Shown one piece after another: positions 19,259 to 30,799 of a DNA stretch of 64,000 nt. Made by a program: the position numbers and the translations under genes. This DNA is from Cercis canadensis (Eukaryota > Streptophyta > Magnoliopsida > Fabales > Fabaceae). The notes beneath the pieces are model-generated. The model did not search any database and had not been told where the DNA came from. It saw only the letters and a list, made by a program, of their open reading frames with translations. Location: positions 119 through 64,118 of the forward strand of contig QAOA01000370.1 in assembly GCA_003255065.1 (NCBI GenBank), read 5' to 3'. The first letter of the stretch is position 1; each line of letters starts with the position of its first letter.

Positions 19259-21302
19259 GTAGCAAGTATATAATGATGTTGAGTGCAAGTTTGTAATGCT
19301 TGCCAGAAGTAGCATACTTCCAAAAACTTCAACAACAAACTAGAAAATTCTACTTCTCACCGACTTATAACTTCTATCAACAATAAACTAGAAACTACAA
19401 GAAAATTCTAGTAGTACAGCTGTAAAAACCTAGAGAAGAAACTAGAAAAATCTAGCTGAAAAACCGACATGCATAAGTCGGTTTACTTGCCTATAAATAG
19501 ACATGAAGTGTAGAAAAATGGGTGTATGAAAAAAAGTCATAGCCTTGTACTTTCCTTGTCAAACTTATCAACTATTAAAAGCCTTCTCTTCCACGTCCTT
19601 TCACCTTTTTTTTAGCCATCATCCATTTCTCACACTTACAACTATTACTTTATCCCATAAAATCAATTCCAACCAATCAACCATTCTTCTCCCACTTCCT
19701 TTCATCTCCAACTTTCTTCCACTCTTCCAATGTCCCTTGCCTTATTCACAAATTACCAACACTTTTTTATTCTCTTCACACACAAACACAATTACTATAT
19801 CATTTTTCATAAACTAACAATGCTTAACAATTCTCGAGTCTCAACTAATTACATCCCATGCCAATATGCCATATCATGTACATCATCCAGTGCGAAGAGC
19901 ACAGATGCATGTATTTCCAGAGACACATTAATCAAAATAAAAACAGCTAACGCTTTAGTTAAAATCACTGGACATGTGTAGAGCAATGGTGGCCCCCAAG
20001 AATTAATTATGAAAAGAAAGTAGGTTTGATTGTCATCATTATTATTAGTACTAATTAACCTACCACGTTACGGTTTGTCAAGTTATGGAAAGTTAGGTGA
20101 AAAATCAAATATCACTTAAGGTCAAGTTCCACATGAGTGTTTTTGACTTCTTTCTTAAGCCAAGTTCTAGTTAGTATCTAGTTTGAGTTGTTTAAATCGG
20201 AGTTCTCATGGGCTTGGTATATGTGATTCGTTTTGAGGCTAAAGCTCGACCTAAACCTACTTTTCATAATTTCTAATTATGTTTAGAAACTAAATTGAAT
20301 CAAGCTTTTTGTTTTCTATGAAATTATAACGTGAAACCTTAATTTTTTTTTTTCAGGTAATTCTTGAATTAATTGAGTTGTGTATACTTGTATAAATTAT
20401 TTGTTCTCTATTTAATTTGTTGTGTTGTTGTTATTATGTAAATAAATGACACCTAAAAAGTAAGATAGAAAATAACAAGTGTTTCGGAAAGGTGAGAATT
20501 TTGCAAAATTTAGTCTATGAAATTGCAATGAGATTAGTTAATTTAGTTTTTGTTTTGATCGTTTGTGCCACTAGTTGGACTTTTTTAAGTCTTTGTTTTA
20601 GATTTTCTCTATAAGCAAAACTTAATAGATACTCGAATTAAGGGGAGCGTATGGAACTATTGGGTTATAGTTATAGATATAAAAATCAAATTAAGAAATA
20701 TATTTGTTATACGTGTTAGATATAAAATTATTTTTAAACTTTTATTTAATAATTTAAACTTTTGATTTAAATCAATTATTAACATGATATCAAAATTTCT
20801 GATAATATATCAATAATCGATTCAATATAAAAAGTTAAGTTGTTAAGTAAATGCTCATAAATAATTTTACATCTAACAATATGTATCTGTTAATTGGCTT
20901 AAATGAGTTCATATGATTTCGGAAAATATTCAAACCTTAAATGAATCTGTCTTAAACATTTTCTTTAAAACTAGATTGAAACAATTCAAGCATTCCTAAA
21001 TCTCTTTATTGTGTAAAACTTACAATTTTTTTTCTAACCCTTAATTTTTTTTTGTGCTTAAAAAGTGATTCATGAGTTGAAGGGACATCATAGACTCAAA
21101 ATCAATAAAAGATTTTCAAATAGCCAACAGATAAGGATATAGTGCTAACACAAGAAAGTGATGGAGAAGTTATTGAGGATCACAAATATCATGCAGCAAG
21201 TGGATGTGCTTGAAATAGGATACACCGTAGTTCAACATGGATATCAATAAAAGTTGAAACCACTATTAATTAACTTAAATAAGATCCACTCAAGACCACA
21301 AG
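19259..21302. other. Spacer without recognised gene
   Basis: 19276-19560 looks LTR-like (it begins 'tgttgagtgcaag' and holds a 'cctataaatag' TATA motif near 19490) but no partner LTR was found. The open frames at 19545-19981 are T/C-rich or low-complexity and match nothing I know. The rest is AT-rich. Confidence 0.4.
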
Positions 21303-21316
21303 TGTTTTTGGTTTCT

Positions 21317-21502
21317 TTTTTTTTTTGGTTAGTCCACGGGGCCAAAAGCCCAGAAACAACACCAAAAAAAAACTACAAAGCACTCAAACGGGGTTCAACA
21401 ACCCCAGAAGCATCACCCAAAATCAGAAGTTGCAACTCCTGAGGGGGAACAGAAATCAAAAACCAACCAGAATCAGCTCTGCAACCAAGATTGGCAAGCC
21501 AA
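21317..21502 (-). mobile_element. 5'-truncated LINE (non-LTR retrotransposon) insertion
   Basis: Minus-strand translation of 21502-21371 ends in the C-terminus typical of the RNase H region of plant L1-type LINEs ('HWLANLGCRADSGWFLISVP', then 'ELQLLILGDASGVVEPRLSA') and a stop. A short 3' UTR and an A tail (the T run at 21317-21326 on the plus strand) follow. The copy is flanked by an exact 14-bp target duplication 'tgtttttggtttct' at 21303-21316 and 21503-21516. Severe 5' truncation, an A tail and a variable-length duplication together show target-primed reverse transcription. Confidence 0.85.
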
Positions 21503-21919
21503 TGTTTTTGGTTTCTGGTGGGGCAATAAATGACCAGGAACTCTAAATGCACATTATATGTCTATACAGATATAGATGAAAGTTTTAGTTTATATAGTTG
21601 GATGTTGATGTGTGTATAAAATTTAAAAAAGTAAGTTTTAATTTTAACGTTTAAAAGATTAATTTTAGGTTACGCTTATAAATACTTTAAAAAATTAAAA
21701 AAAAATATATAAAAATAACATGTCCTATACATAAAATCTCACCAATTGATGTGGCTTGGATTGGATGTTTCACAGTTGCATTTAGTGGCCAAACTTTTGG
21801 CAAATGGCAACGTGGGGTTCCCATGGAAAGGGACCCTTGTGAGTTAAGAGTAGTGGATTTTTTTTTATGAGATAAAAAGGGAATAAATTTTTTAGTTAGA
21901 AATACAAAAAAAAAAAAAA

Positions 21920-21947
21920 NNNNNNNNNNNNNNNNNNNNNNNNNNNN
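21920..21947. other. Assembly gap, 28 N
   Basis: The N run is bordered on both sides by poly-A, so the true sequence is probably a homopolymer or low-complexity tract. Confidence 0.95.
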
Positions 21948-22491
21948 AAAAAAAAAAAAAAGGATTTAAATTTAAAATTTTAATTTTTTTAAATGTTTTT
22001 AAATTAATTGTACTATATGTATTTGTGTGAATTAAGAGCTCCAACACTACATGTCCAAGCGATAGCCGAATTAGGACAACATTATAATTAAATTCACACT
22101 TAACTCACTTAAACTTTTTTATAAGACTTAAGCTTTTATCACTTTATAGTATATACCTAATTTCGAAATGATCATGTGCTATGTTAGGCCACAAATCATT
22201 GATTTATCATTTAACTACTATCAAACTATTGATTGGAGAAAAATTATATTTTTACACTTTTGAAAAATGTGTAAAAGGTAGAAAATTAATTTAAGCTAAA
22301 GCTAACTTTATATGTTGAGTATGAGAGGCTTTTTTTTTGTAATGAGATGGATAGATAATATGATGACAAAAATCTTTTAGTGATAAGATACTTTGTTTTT
22401 GCTGAAAAAATTAGAAGAGTCACTAAATTAAAAGTCAATATAAAAATAAAAAAAATAAAAATAAACTTAACAAATNTAAAATAAAATAAAA

Positions 22492-22870
22492 ACTTAACAA
22501 ATATAGAAGAATGTAAATATTGTGTGTAAAAGCCCAAAACATAACACAAGCACATCCAACATAATTAATTTAGAGATCTCTTAAAAAAGTTGAGATCCTT
22601 AATTTAAATTTTTATTCTCCTATTTCTTGCTAAAACATTTAACTTTATTTATTTAATGAAATTGTGTGTAAAAGCCCAAAAACATTTAATTAATGAAAAA
22701 AGCTTAACAAATATAAAAGAATGTAAATATTGTGTGTAAAAGCACAAAACATAACACAAACACATCCAACACAATTAATTTAGAGATTTCGTAAAAAAAA
22801 ATGAGATCCCTAATTCAAATTTTTATTCTCCTATTTTTGGCTAAAACATTTAATTTTATTTATTTAATGA
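22492..22870. repeat. Imperfect tandem duplication, about 170-bp units
   Basis: 22492-22665 and 22706-22870 share 'gaatgtaaatattgtgtgta', 'aacataacacaa' and 'tttttattctcctattt', with scattered differences. A shorter copy of about 30 bp around the N at 22477 may be an assembly artefact. Confidence 0.7.
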
Positions 22871-24068
22871 CAACAAAAAAAAAAAAAGCCCAAAACATAG
22901 AACCCATGAAGATCAAACTAAGGCTTATAAGAGACTGAGTTCAGGACCCATGATCAGATTTTGACTAGGCCCATATTGCAGCCCCTATCATATTTTCATT
23001 ATATCCAAATCCAAGTGTTAAAATCCAAGGGGGAAATAACGAATGAAGGAAAAAAAAAATTCATCATACAACAGATGCAGTATACCGTATCTCTTTATCA
23101 TGAGCTAAATCATAATTAAATTTATCTTTGACTCACCTTTACTTTTGGTTTAAGGACAGTCCATATTCAAGTCTGGTTTTTTTTTTTTACTTTCTAATCT
23201 TATTAAGCTTAATTTCTTGTCTAGCTTAATAAAGTAGCTATCAACTTAATTATTAAGAGAAAACTGATGAAGTATGTGTTCATATCTAATTGAGAAATAG
23301 TAAACATTTCATATTTTCTCACCTGAACTTAGTTTATGAGAAGGGTGTGTAGGAATTTAGAAAGAGATATTAGGTTTAAGTTCTAGTAAACCCTTTGTTA
23401 TGTACCATAATATAAAACAAATGGAGGCAATATATTTAGGCTTTTTTTTTTTCTTTCTTTGTTACGACTTTTAATTCAGATATGAAACCTACAAATTCTA
23501 AAACTGACTTTAATACTATTTAATTACATGCCGTTTGATATATATTTAGATTTATTGAAAAGACCTTGGTAGTTAGCCCTAGAATAATGATACTTATACC
23601 AGTATTTTAAGTTTAAACTTTTAATGAATCACTTAAACTTAGATGTCGCTAAATATATAAACTAGTGTGAGAAACTGTATAATGCTAGTATCATCATCCA
23701 TGGCTAAAGGCTTGTGATGTTACACGTTTTTGTGTCTTGAACAGTTGAGATTCCAGCTAAAGTAACAATGAAGCAAACTAATTTCTCTTTAGCCATTCTT
23801 GCTACCCTTTGCAGCCTCTATAACTATGAGCAAGAAATGAATATGTGCTTTTCTTGAGTAGTAAGTTGTTATACTACAGTGTTAGCCATAAAATTAAAAC
23901 AATAAAAAAGAGAAAAAGTGCTTGAACCACAGTTACCACACAGATTTAGTAGGATACTCTTCAAATGTCCATACATGAGCATGTGCCTGTTCTACTAACC
24001 CATTTCAAACAAGGAATCTTTTTTCCCATTTTATAAGCTATTTCCAACAAAATTAAGGAACAACAGTT
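22871..24068. other. Spacer upstream of the first RTM2-like gene
   Basis: AT-rich, with poly-T tracts near 23180 and 23440. The last 100 bp should contain the promoter and 5' UTR of the gene starting at 24069; 'ttttataagc' near 24031 is a weak TATA candidate. Confidence 0.4.
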
Positions 24069-24779
24069 ATGGAGGTAGAATTGGGACTCAAGATCACCAA
24101 AACCAGAGATGATATCACTTCCATTTCTGATTTTCAATTTGCTAAAGACAGAGCAGGCCCTCTCTTCTTGTCCGAAGAAACTGATGCCAAGTTCATCCTC
24201 ATTGCTCATCTCAAAGGTCTCTCTCATTCTCAGCTCTTACAATAAAGGATTTTTTTTTTTTTCTTGTATTATACTATAGCTAATGTGTGTGAAATTACAG
24301 GTTACAAGAATGAGAATATTCACATCAAGATTAGTGAAGATGGTAATGTGATTTCAGTTAGTGGGGAGAAAGCAGTGGAGGAAATGGTTATGATACCATT
24401 CAAAAAAGAGTTGAAAATCAAAGGGTTCAGAAAGAAGTTCAAAATCCCTGATGGGGTGGATTTGGATAAGATCAAGGCTAACTATAATGAAAAAGAATCA
24501 ATCTTGACTATTTTGATGCCAAAAACTGTGAAGGGAATTCGTGGGGTTAAAATTGAGGAGGTGATAGAAGAAGAGATTGATAGAGGAAAACCAGAAATGG
24601 AGCAGCAAAGTGTAGCAGATCAGGTTCCAGAAAAGACTGCAGAGGAGACAACTCCAGAGAAGAAAAGAGGTCCAAGAAAGCCAAAAAAGCCATGTCCTCC
24701 TTTGTTAATAGCAGGATCAACCTTAATTGTGTCTCTTATATTTCTTGTTATACACTTTATTAGAGAGAAAAAGAGATAA
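24069..24779 (+). CDS. Membrane-anchored alpha-crystallin (HSP20-like) protein, RTM2-like
   Basis: Exons 24069-24216 and 24301-24779 are joined by an 84-bp phase-1 intron ('AAAG|gtctct...acag|GTTAC') and give 208 aa. The N-terminus 'MEVELGLKITKTRDD' leads into an alpha-crystallin domain (about residues 30-135: 'GYKNENIHIKISEDGNVISV', 'FRKKFKIPDGVDLDKIKANY', 'ESILTILMPKTVKGI'). A Lys/Glu/Pro-rich linker and a single C-terminal membrane helix (about 183-203, 'LLIAGSTLIVSLIFLVIHF') with a basic tail follow. This is the layout of the RTM2-like group of plant small heat-shock relatives; Arabidopsis RTM2 restricts long-distance movement of some potyviruses and acts in phloem. The exon 1 length and splice phase are identical in the next gene, so the two are tandem duplicates. 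Whether this copy has that role is not shown. Confidence 0.88.
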
Positions 24780-25720
24780 ATTAGGTTCATTTGGAGATTC
24801 TCTTTTGTTCCTACTCTGGAAGAATATCTCTTGTACTGTGACTTATGCAAACTTAGAATTGGTATGGCATAGATACAGTGAAGAACTTATGGAAGGTCAA
24901 GGGGCATTGGCCTTCACGTTTTAAATTTTTTTACCAAATTATTTTAGTAATTTTTTAGAGTCTTCATTTTTGTAATTTGGATCCCCATTAAGTTATTTCT
25001 TAATTGTCACTGCATAGAAATACAATACTCTAACAAGACAAATAGTCTCAAAGCATCATTAGTTCAGTACCAAAACATTAAAAAAAGAAAAAAGGTACGT
25101 CAATACAAAAGAGACTTGTAAATAGGACATACACAAAGGTTAGACTAATGATTCCCAATTGCTGCATCTCCTTCACAAAGAACATAGCTAGCTTTCAACA
25201 AACAAGTTAATTGCTGAAATGCTAATTAAGCTGGACAAGCTCTTGCTCTAAATAAAGGAATATGAGAAATTTTTAGATATAAATCAATCTTTATCTTTAT
25301 GAAGTGGTTATATTCAGAGATGGTTTTTCAATAGACATCAGTTGCACTTAACGTAATTGGCAGCCATAAATTGAAAAATTATTTGCAACTGGTGCGAGTG
25401 TAAGTGGTATATAAGTAGTATTACTTGTGAAGTTTTTCTTTTTCTTTTCAAAGTAAAAGCTTTTCAATTACTTTGGTAAATTCCTTAGAGAATAACAAAA
25501 GTGGCTTCCACTCAAAGCTATCAATCCAAAAGAGACTACTCATGATTCATGAACACTGGCCTTGGATGCTCACAAGGTTTTAGCATATATGCTTTTCTCA
25601 TTTCCTTCAACCACACAACCACACTGTTATATTTTACCTTATATCATAGTAGAGACATTCCCTTTTTCTTACACTTTCTTAAATTGGGAAGTTCTGTGAA
25701 AAGATAAAGGAAAAACGGCT
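24780..25720. other. Spacer between the tandem RTM2-like genes
   Basis: Contains the 3' UTR of the first gene and the promoter of the second. No reading frame of note and no clear TATA box. Confidence 0.5.
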
Positions 25721-28700
25721 ATGGAGCTAGAAGTTGGACTAAAGATAAGCAAAAGAAGAGATGATATCACTTCCATTTCTGAGTTTCGGATAGCAAAAGA
25801 GCACGCAGGGCCTGTGTTCCTGTCCAGAGAAACTGACACCATGTTCATCCTCACTGCACATCTAACAGGTCCTATCTACCTCTCTTATTCTTATATAACT
25901 GCTTTCTTTGTCTCTTTTTGCCCACTTTCCTTTTCAGTTTGAAAACTAAATGAGCTAGAAAAGAAAATGGTAGCAATGATAATAGAGAATGAGTCAATTT
26001 TCATTTCCTCCACATTTTATTTCCCAAGTAAAGGCTTTATGTGATATACTAGGGTAAGTATTGTTGAAAATGCAGGTTATAAAAGAGAGAAGATTGACAT
26101 TAAGATTAATGAAGATGGTACTGAGATTTCCATTAGTGGAGAGCAGCCAGTTCAGGAAATGTTAATGGTAGGGTGGAGAATGTTCAAGAAAGAGGTGGAA
26201 ATTAAAGGGTTCAGGAAAGTTTTCAAAATTCCTCATGGGGTGGTATTGGATCGAATAAAGGCAAAGTATAATGAAGAGGAATCAGTGTTTAAGATTGTCA
26301 TGCCAAAATTGGTGAAAGGAATTAGTGGAGTGAGAATTGAAGAGGTAAAGGAAGAAGGAGGTGGTAGAGGGAGATTAGAACTAGAGCAAAGTGAAGCTGA
26401 TCACACTTCAAACAGCATTGGAGAGACGAGCAAAGAAGTATCTAATGAGTCTGAGATTCGAAAAATTGAAGAAACTCAAAGTGCTGGAGGAAAGATGCTT
26501 GCTGAAGCCAATGAGGACATGGCTGGAGAGACAATCCAAAAGCAGATTGAAGAGTCTAAGATTGAAACTGAGAATAAGGGAGGAGAAAGTGTGAGGGAGA
26601 AAGTTATCAATGAAGGATTTGGAGCTATGAAGAAATCAGCACTAGATCAAAATCTAGCTGATCACATAACAAAGGACAATGGAGAGACAAGCCAAGAAGT
26701 AGCTAAACTTTCTGAGATTCAGGAAAGGGAAGAAACTGAAGATTCTGTTGAGAAGATGCTTGTTGAGGAAGACATTATTGGAGGGACAAAACAAAAGGAA
26801 GTTGAAAGTCCCAAGTATGAAACTAGTGAAGAAGCTAGGAAGGTAACCGAGCTAGACCAAAATGTGGCTGATCATATTCCAAGCAACATTGATGAGACAG
26901 ATAAAGAAGTAACATTGGAGAAAACTGGGGAATCTGAAAGGATGCTTGTTGAAGCCAACGAGGTGATTGCAGAAAACAAAGAGCCTCAGATTGAGTGTGA
27001 GGGTAAAAGCAAAGAACATGGGAGAGAAATTGGTAAGGGAGGCTTTGAAGCAATGAAAACTACCATGGAAGAGTTCCCTCAGCAGGTACCAGAAACACCA
27101 CTTGAGGGAAGTGTAGGATCAAAGATGGAAGAAACTGAAGATGTCAAAGAAGCAATGATCAAAAGAAAGAGCAAGGAAATTGAATGTTTGGAGGAGAAGG
27201 TGAGAGGTGAAGAATCCAAAAAGATGTATGTAAAACCAAACAGGGTTATTGAGAAGGACATAACTGAGGAGACAATTCAAAAGGGAAGTGAGGAGCCAAA
27301 GATTGGCCATAGACATGGAGATCAAAAAGATGTAGCAGAGAATATTGTTAAAGGAGAATTTGAAGCCTCGTGTGGTGTAACTCAAGAGTTTCCCAAGCAG
27401 GTAGAGGAAATGTTACTTGATGGAAGTAAAGGATTCAAGGAAACAAAGATGGAAGAAACTGAAGAGGTCACAGAAGCGATGGCCAGGAAAAAGATCAAAG
27501 AAAGTGAATGTTTTATGGATAAGGTGGAAGGAGATCTAGAATCCAAAAACATGCACACGGAAGCCAATGAGGTAATTGAGAAAAACACATTAAGGGAGAC
27601 ATTTCAAAAGGAAATAGAAGAATCTAAGACTGAAACTAATGGAAATCAACAAAATCTGCAAGAGAATATTGTCAAAGGAGCATTTGAATTGTTGGGGACT
27701 GTAATAGAAGAGTTTCCCAAGCTAGTAGAGGAAGCAATGGCCAAAAAAGTGAGAAAGGAAATTGAAGGCACTATAAGTAAAGTGAAAGAAGAGGGATCCA
27801 AAAAGATGCATGTTGAAGGAAATGGGGTTTTCGAGAAAGATATGGTTGAGGAGACAATTCAAAAGGAAACTAAGGAGACATCTCAGAAGGAAATGCAAGA
27901 GCCTAAGGTTGAAACTAAGGATAGAGATCAACAATGTGTGCAAGAAGACATTAGTAAAGGAAGTTTTGAAGCAAGTAGGGCTGCAACAGAGGAGTTTCCT
28001 AAGCAAATAGTAGAATCATCACTAGTGGAGGAAAGGGAAGGGTCAAAAGTTACAAGGTTAGAAGAAACAAAAAAGGTCAAAGAAGAGGTTAGAAAGAGTG
28101 GGGGAACAGAAGTTGTAGCAGATGATGAGTCTATAATGGAGGAAGAGACTTTGCAAGAAGCAACAGAGACAAAACATCCAACAGGATCAGAAAAAGGTAC
28201 TCCTGAGAGAGAGGTGCAACATACAAAAGAAATAGCTACATATCCAAAAGTAGTGAGAATGAGATTTGAGGAGGTTGAAGAGGGGAATTCAAAGGATAAG
28301 CCAGAGTTGAAAGAGCTGCTGCCTCAAGAGATTCAGAGCAAGGGTACTCATGTATCTGAACAGCAAAGTGTGAACCAAGATATTCTTAAGGTGAAGAGAG
28401 CAAAAGAATTAGAAGAAGGAGAACAATGCACTCATACCATGGACAGCACTAAAACAATTGGAAGTATAGCAGACCAAGTGGCTAAGCCATTACAAGTACC
28501 AAGCTTGCCATCAACTCAACAATCACAAGTTGAAGAAACTGAGGAGCCCAAGAATGAAATTGATGATATAGCTCAACAAAGTGCACAAAAAGAGCTTGAT
28601 CACAAAGGGGAAATTGGAAGAAAAGAGACTACAGGAAAGGAGCTGCCCAAGCAGGACTATGGAGCAAATGTAGGCCCAAAAGCTGGAAGATTGGAAAGTA

Positions 28701-30799
28701 AAGGAGGCTCAGAAGCAACTCTCAGAAGAGAGAAATACAGAACAGCTAAAAATGTTAAAGATGAGAAGGCTCGAATGAAGGAAGAAATTCAGGAACTTGA
28801 TAGTGAAAAAGTGGATGGAAGTAAACTGGTTGAAGAAACAATGCAAACTACACCAGAGAAAGAGCATCATAGAAAATCAGAAGTTGTTGAAAAAGATGTA
28901 GAACCTCCAGAAGCAGCAGCTACACATCCAGAAGTAACAAGTACGGAATTTAAAGAGGTTGATCCAAAGAATGACATTGAAGAGCCACCCGAGAAAGAGT
29001 TGTCACCTCCAAGAGTAGAAATGCAAAGTAAAGTGTCTCTTGAACCAGAAAAGTCAGGTATGAAATGGAATTTTCCAAAGACAAATAGATATGTACCAGA
29101 AGTAAGGGAGAGGAAGGGATATGATCATGGCAAAGAAGGCATTAAAACACCCGAAATTGTAGCATATCAAGCAGCCAAAGGATCTGAAGTGCAGAACCTT
29201 GCATCTACTCAACAATCCATAGTTGAAGAAAAGGGAAAATCAGATAGAGGTATTGAACCAAAGCATGAAGCATCCAAAGAATCACCAAAGCAAAAATCTG
29301 AAATATATTTTCAAGAGTCATATGAGGGGAGGACACCCTCAGAAGATGAAGAAATGGATACTTTGCACTGCCTAGAAGAAAAACAAAAAGTTGATGGGCG
29401 AGAAGAAGCACACCTAGCATGCAAGTTTCCAGAGAAAATTCAGGGGGGAACTAAGGGCCCCAAGATGGTTACTGAGGATAGGGGTCAACAATATATGCAA
29501 GAGAATATTGATAAGAAAGGTTTTGAAACAAATGTTGCCGATGAAGAGTTGCTGAAACGAGGACGTGGAGCAGAAACATTGCTTGAGAAAAGTGAAGAGC
29601 CAAAGACGGAAGAAACTGAAGAGGTTTCCCAACAGTCACTCAAAAGAGAGAGAGCTAGAACAACTAAAACTGCACTAGATAAGAAGGCTGAAGTCAAAAA
29701 GATTGCAGAAACAATGCAAGAAAATCCAGAGAGAGACCACCAAAGAGAATCAGCAAAAGCCACTCTTGAAATAGGGGAAAAGCCTTCCAAAGCTACAGCT
29801 ACACGCCCAAAAGCAGCAACTGGAGAATTTGAGGATGTTAAACCAAACAATGAGACTGGAAAATCACAAACAGAAGAGTTATCACCTCCAACTATGGAAG
29901 TTCAAAGTAGAGTGCCTCATGAATCAGCAAAACCAAGCATGAAACAGAAAATTCTGGAGAGAAAGGGAGTACAGCAAGAAACGGAGAGAAAAAAACCCAT
30001 GCATGTGCTAGCAGGCAATGAAGTACTAGAAGCAGAGAATCCTAAAAGAGAAGTAGAACCTGCAGAAGGCTTAGCTACCCATTCAAAAGCAACACATATA
30101 GAATTCAAAAAGGTTGAACCAAAAGGTGAGAGTGATAAGCAAGGAACAAAGGAACTAACATCTCCATTTGTAGAAATGTTGAGAGAAGAGCCATATGAAT
30201 TAGCAAAGCCAAGTATGAAACAAGATACTTCAAAGGCAGAGATTTTGCCACAAGTACATAAGGGAAAAGAGCTCATTCATTCCCTACAAGGCACTAAAGC
30301 ATCAGAAGCTAGAGCAGATAAAGTGGATGAACCATCAAAGTTGTCAAGTCCACCATCAACTCAACAATTTGAAGTTAAAGGAAAAGGCAAAACAGATGAA
30401 TGCTGTGAAGGTAAGCATCAAGAATCTCAAGAATCAGAGAAGCAAGAATCTAAAATGAAAGCAGACCAAGAAGTTGAACAAACAGAAACTTCAAAACCAG
30501 AGTTCCCTACAGATCAACAATTCATTAAAGACGATCAGCAAGTTATTGGAGAAGAAGAAAGTCGTGGAAGACATGAAATTGAAGAAGAGACAGCTAATGA
30601 ACAAGGAGATGAAGCCAGCGAGGATAACTTAGAAGAATCGGTGAAGCAAAAAGATCTCAAAGCGGAAGCAAGTGGAGAGAAAAAAGATGACAAAAAAAGT
30701 TCAAATAAGCTCCGTGCTCCTTTGATCGTAGCAGGATCAGCCTTTCTTATCTCTCTCATAGTTTTCTTCATTCGCCATAAAAGAGCTAGAAAAAGGTAG
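25721..30799 (+). CDS. Giant RTM2-like alpha-crystallin protein with a long repetitive charged tail
   Basis: Exon 1 (25721-25868, 148 bp, same size and phase as its neighbour) joins exon 2 (26076-30799) across a 207-bp GT-AG intron, giving 1623 aa without a stop. Residues 1-135 are the crystallin domain ('GYKREKIDIKINEDGTEISI', 'FRKVFKIPHGVVLDRIKAKY'). Residues about 140-1590 are dominated by Glu, Lys, Thr and Ser and hold two diverged repeat families. Residues about 1598-1615 form the same C-terminal membrane helix as the short paralogue ('LIVAGSAFLISLIVFF') followed by 'RHKRARKR'. So the tail was inserted between domain and anchor, about eight times the length of its neighbour. The absence of stops over 4.7 kb argues for selection on the frame. 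The likely topology is tail-anchored with the charged part in the cytosol. Function unknown. Confidence 0.85.
26390..28080 (+). repeat. Coding repeat family A in the giant crystallin protein
   Basis: Six or so diverged units of roughly 70-115 codons (about residues 155-718) share the order 'EANE-IxE', 'ETIQKxxEEPKxET', 'ENIxKGxFEA', 'EEFPKQVEE', 'KMEETEEV' and 'KKMHVEAN'. Unit boundaries fall near 26690, 26890, 27180, 27500 and 27780. Divergence is high enough that nucleotide repeats are no longer obvious, so the expansion is old. Confidence 0.75.
28150..30380 (+). repeat. Coding repeat family B in the giant crystallin protein
   Basis: Four diverged units near 28156-28430, 28830-29220, 29704-29970 and 30027-30380 share 'AT-P(K/E)(A/V)', 'EF(K/E)(D/E)V(D/E)PK', 'ELSPP..EMQS' and 'AKPSMKQ'; three also carry a serine-rich 'PSTQQ' block downstream. 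A degenerate family-A unit lies between units 2 and 3 (about 29440-29640), so the two families are interleaved. Confidence 0.7.

Noticed and set aside
19545..19981. Two overlapping open frames of 83-90 codons
   Set aside because: Phe/Ser/Thr-rich translation of T/C-rich DNA, no motif, no splice support.
22492..22870. Read as a false duplication around an N
   Set aside because: The two units are separated by about 40 bp of real sequence and differ at many positions, and the N at 22477 lies outside them, so a genuine old tandem duplication is more likely.
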